From Paenalicyclobacillus ferrooxydans (GTDB lineage Bacteria; Bacillota; Bacilli; Alicyclobacillales; Alicyclobacillaceae): DNA of 64,000 nucleotides. The position numbers and the translations under genes are program-made. The DNA is taken from NCBI RefSeq assembly GCF_001399675.1, contig NZ_LJCO01000069.1:1-64000 (forward strand), read 5' to 3'. A model generated the notes under the pieces. It ran no database searches, was not told the DNA's origin, and saw nothing but the letters and a program-made list of their open reading frames with translations. Positions 63,115-64,000 of this stretch are shown here, one piece after another; position 1 is the first letter of the stretch; each line of letters starts with the position of its first letter.

Positions 63115-64000
63115 GTGGCGCAGGCGAGCATAACTTCAATGGAGGAACGATGGGATCAACTGCCGGAGTCGGCAACGCTTCCGGGGCAGGCTCAGGCCTA
63201 GGTGGCACAGGCGGGCCAGCTACCACGGCCGGGGCGGCCCGCCGCCCGCTCGATCCCGCATACAGCGGCAACGTCTACATCGGATCGAGCGAAGATTATG
63301 AAGCAGCCAAAGCAGTCATCTATGGGATGCCGATGGACTGGACGGTCTCCTTCCGCGGGGGCACACGCCTCGGACCGGCCCGCATCCGCGAGGTTTCGAT
63401 TGGGGTGGAGGAGTACAGTCCGTATCTCGATCGCGATTTATCGGACATCACCTTCTTTGACGCGGGCGACGTACCGCTTCCGTTTGGCAACCCGCAGAAG
63501 AGTGTCGAAGCCCTGTATCAGTATGTGCGTTCGGTGTACGCTGACGGCAAGCTGCCGATAGGCCTTGGCGGTGAGCACCTTGCTACGTGGGGGCCGCTCC
63601 GTGCAGCGTGGGAAAAGTACCCTGACTTGCACATTGTCCACATCGACGCACACACCGACCTGCGTGACGAATACGAGGGCGAGCCCTATTCGCACTCGAC
63701 CATCATCAAGAAGGCCTGTGATGCTATCGGACCCGATCGGATCTACCAGTTTGGCATTCGCTCAGGCACCCGCGATGAGTTTCGTTGGGCAAAGGAGAAC
63801 ACGCACTTCTACCCATTTGACGTAGCGGAGCCGCTCAAGAAGGTGCTGCCGGAGCTGAAGGGGAAACCGGTGTACGTGACGTGGGATATTGACGTGTTCG
63901 ATCCCGCTTACGCCCCTGGCACAGGCACAGCTGAACACGGTGGCATCGACCCGCGCGAAGGCTTCGAAACGATGAAGTTATTAGCGGAATTGAACGTAGT
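63111..64000 (+). CDS. speB: Agmatinase (ureohydrolase), cut by the window edge
   Basis: About 296 codons are present and the 3' end is missing. Metal-binding motifs of the arginase/agmatinase family are visible: [23 protein letters not shown] and [17 protein letters not shown]. Agmatinase makes putrescine and urea, the substrate for SpeE, and the two genes overlap by four bases. The N-terminus has an unusual 40-residue Gly/Ala-rich stretch ([18 protein letters not shown]). The start may be ATG 63111 (overlapping) or ATG 63150, which has its own GGAGG four bases upstream. Confidence 0.93.
   Translation, partial: MSGAGEHNFNGGTMGSTAGVGNASGAGSGLGGTGGPATTAGAARRPLDPAYSGNVYIGSSEDYEAAKAVIYGMPMDWTVSFRGGTRLGPARIREVSIGVEEYSPYLDRDLSDITFFDAGDVPLPFGNPQKSVEALYQYVRSVYADGKLPIGLGGEHLATWGPLRAAWEKYPDLHIVHIDAHTDLRDEYEGEPYSHSTIIKKACDAIGPDRIYQFGIRSGTRDEFRWAKENTHFYPFDVAEPLKKVLPELKGKPVYVTWDIDVFDPAYAPGTGTAEHGGIDPREGFETMKLLAELNV

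Noticed and set aside
1-64000. tRNA and rRNA genes
   Set aside because: No cloverleaf with GTTCGA-type T loop and CCA-side stem, and no rRNA sequence, was recognised on either strand; a tRNAscan run would settle this.

Overview
The window looks like a chromosomal segment of an aerobic, endospore-forming Bacillota bacterium, most likely Alicyclobacillus or a close relative. This is an inference from a SleL-type cortex hydrolase, a CotD-like His-rich coat protein, LuxS, strong AGGAGG ribosome sites, frequent GTG/TTG starts and moderately GC-rich codon use. About 48 protein genes can be supported. Nearly all are core or metabolic; there is no prophage, and the only mobile element is the 3' end of a group II intron at the left edge. 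No tRNA or rRNA gene was found.

Layout. 0-10.4 kb: intron end running into a Kef-type antiporter, a NodB deacetylase lipoprotein, a PolX homologue with an altered polymerase site, DinB and DUF423 proteins, formamidase, an orphan adenine methyltransferase and a TPR protein. 10.5-12.4 kb: spore genes (sleL, cotD-like). 12.6-19.1 kb: MFS carrier, SatP-type acetate carrier, acetyl-CoA synthetase and, divergently, a BCCT carrier. 19.2-24.4 kb: transsulfuration enzyme, deoD, ppc. 24.5-32.6 kb: ABC ATPase, then a Cox-type molybdenum hydroxylase cluster (coxG, moxR/coxD, a damaged coxE, coxM, coxS, coxL) and mocA. 32.6-40 kb: gluQ and three peptidases (pepP, S9, pepF) separated by large repeat arrays. 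41.4-47.9 kb: a SAM-I riboswitch followed by metH and a bifunctional homocysteine methyltransferase/methylene-THF reductase gene interrupted by an in-frame TGA. 48-51 kb: prpB, an MFS exporter, luxS. 51.4-54.2 kb: a TPR/degenerate HD-GYP protein, a soluble DegS-like histidine kinase, and a cyclic-di-GMP-I riboswitch in front of an unlisted 55-residue exported peptide. 54.5-64 kb: SDR, a lipoprotein, disordered proteins, aminotransferase, PBP1A-type enzyme, and speE-speB running off the right edge.

How genes cooperate. satP and acs make an acetate-uptake and activation pair with possible CcpA sites nearby. The cox genes encode a three-subunit Mo/FAD/2Fe-2S dehydrogenase with its maturation AAA+ ATPase, VWA and CoxG proteins; mocA would supply the cytosine dinucleotide form of the cofactor. 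metH, metF-like, the gamma-synthase and luxS cover the methyl and homocysteine cycle. speB and speE make putrescine and spermidine.

The most striking features are regulatory and repetitive. The c-di-GMP riboswitch controls a tiny secreted peptide next to sensory genes. Unrelated tandem arrays (units 6, 8, 13, 15, 15, 19, 20, 39, 51 and 135 bp) sit in many intergenic gaps, several of them touching a stop codon. A GGAACT-N-AGTTCC palindrome recurs at two loci with the same 51-52 bp spacing.
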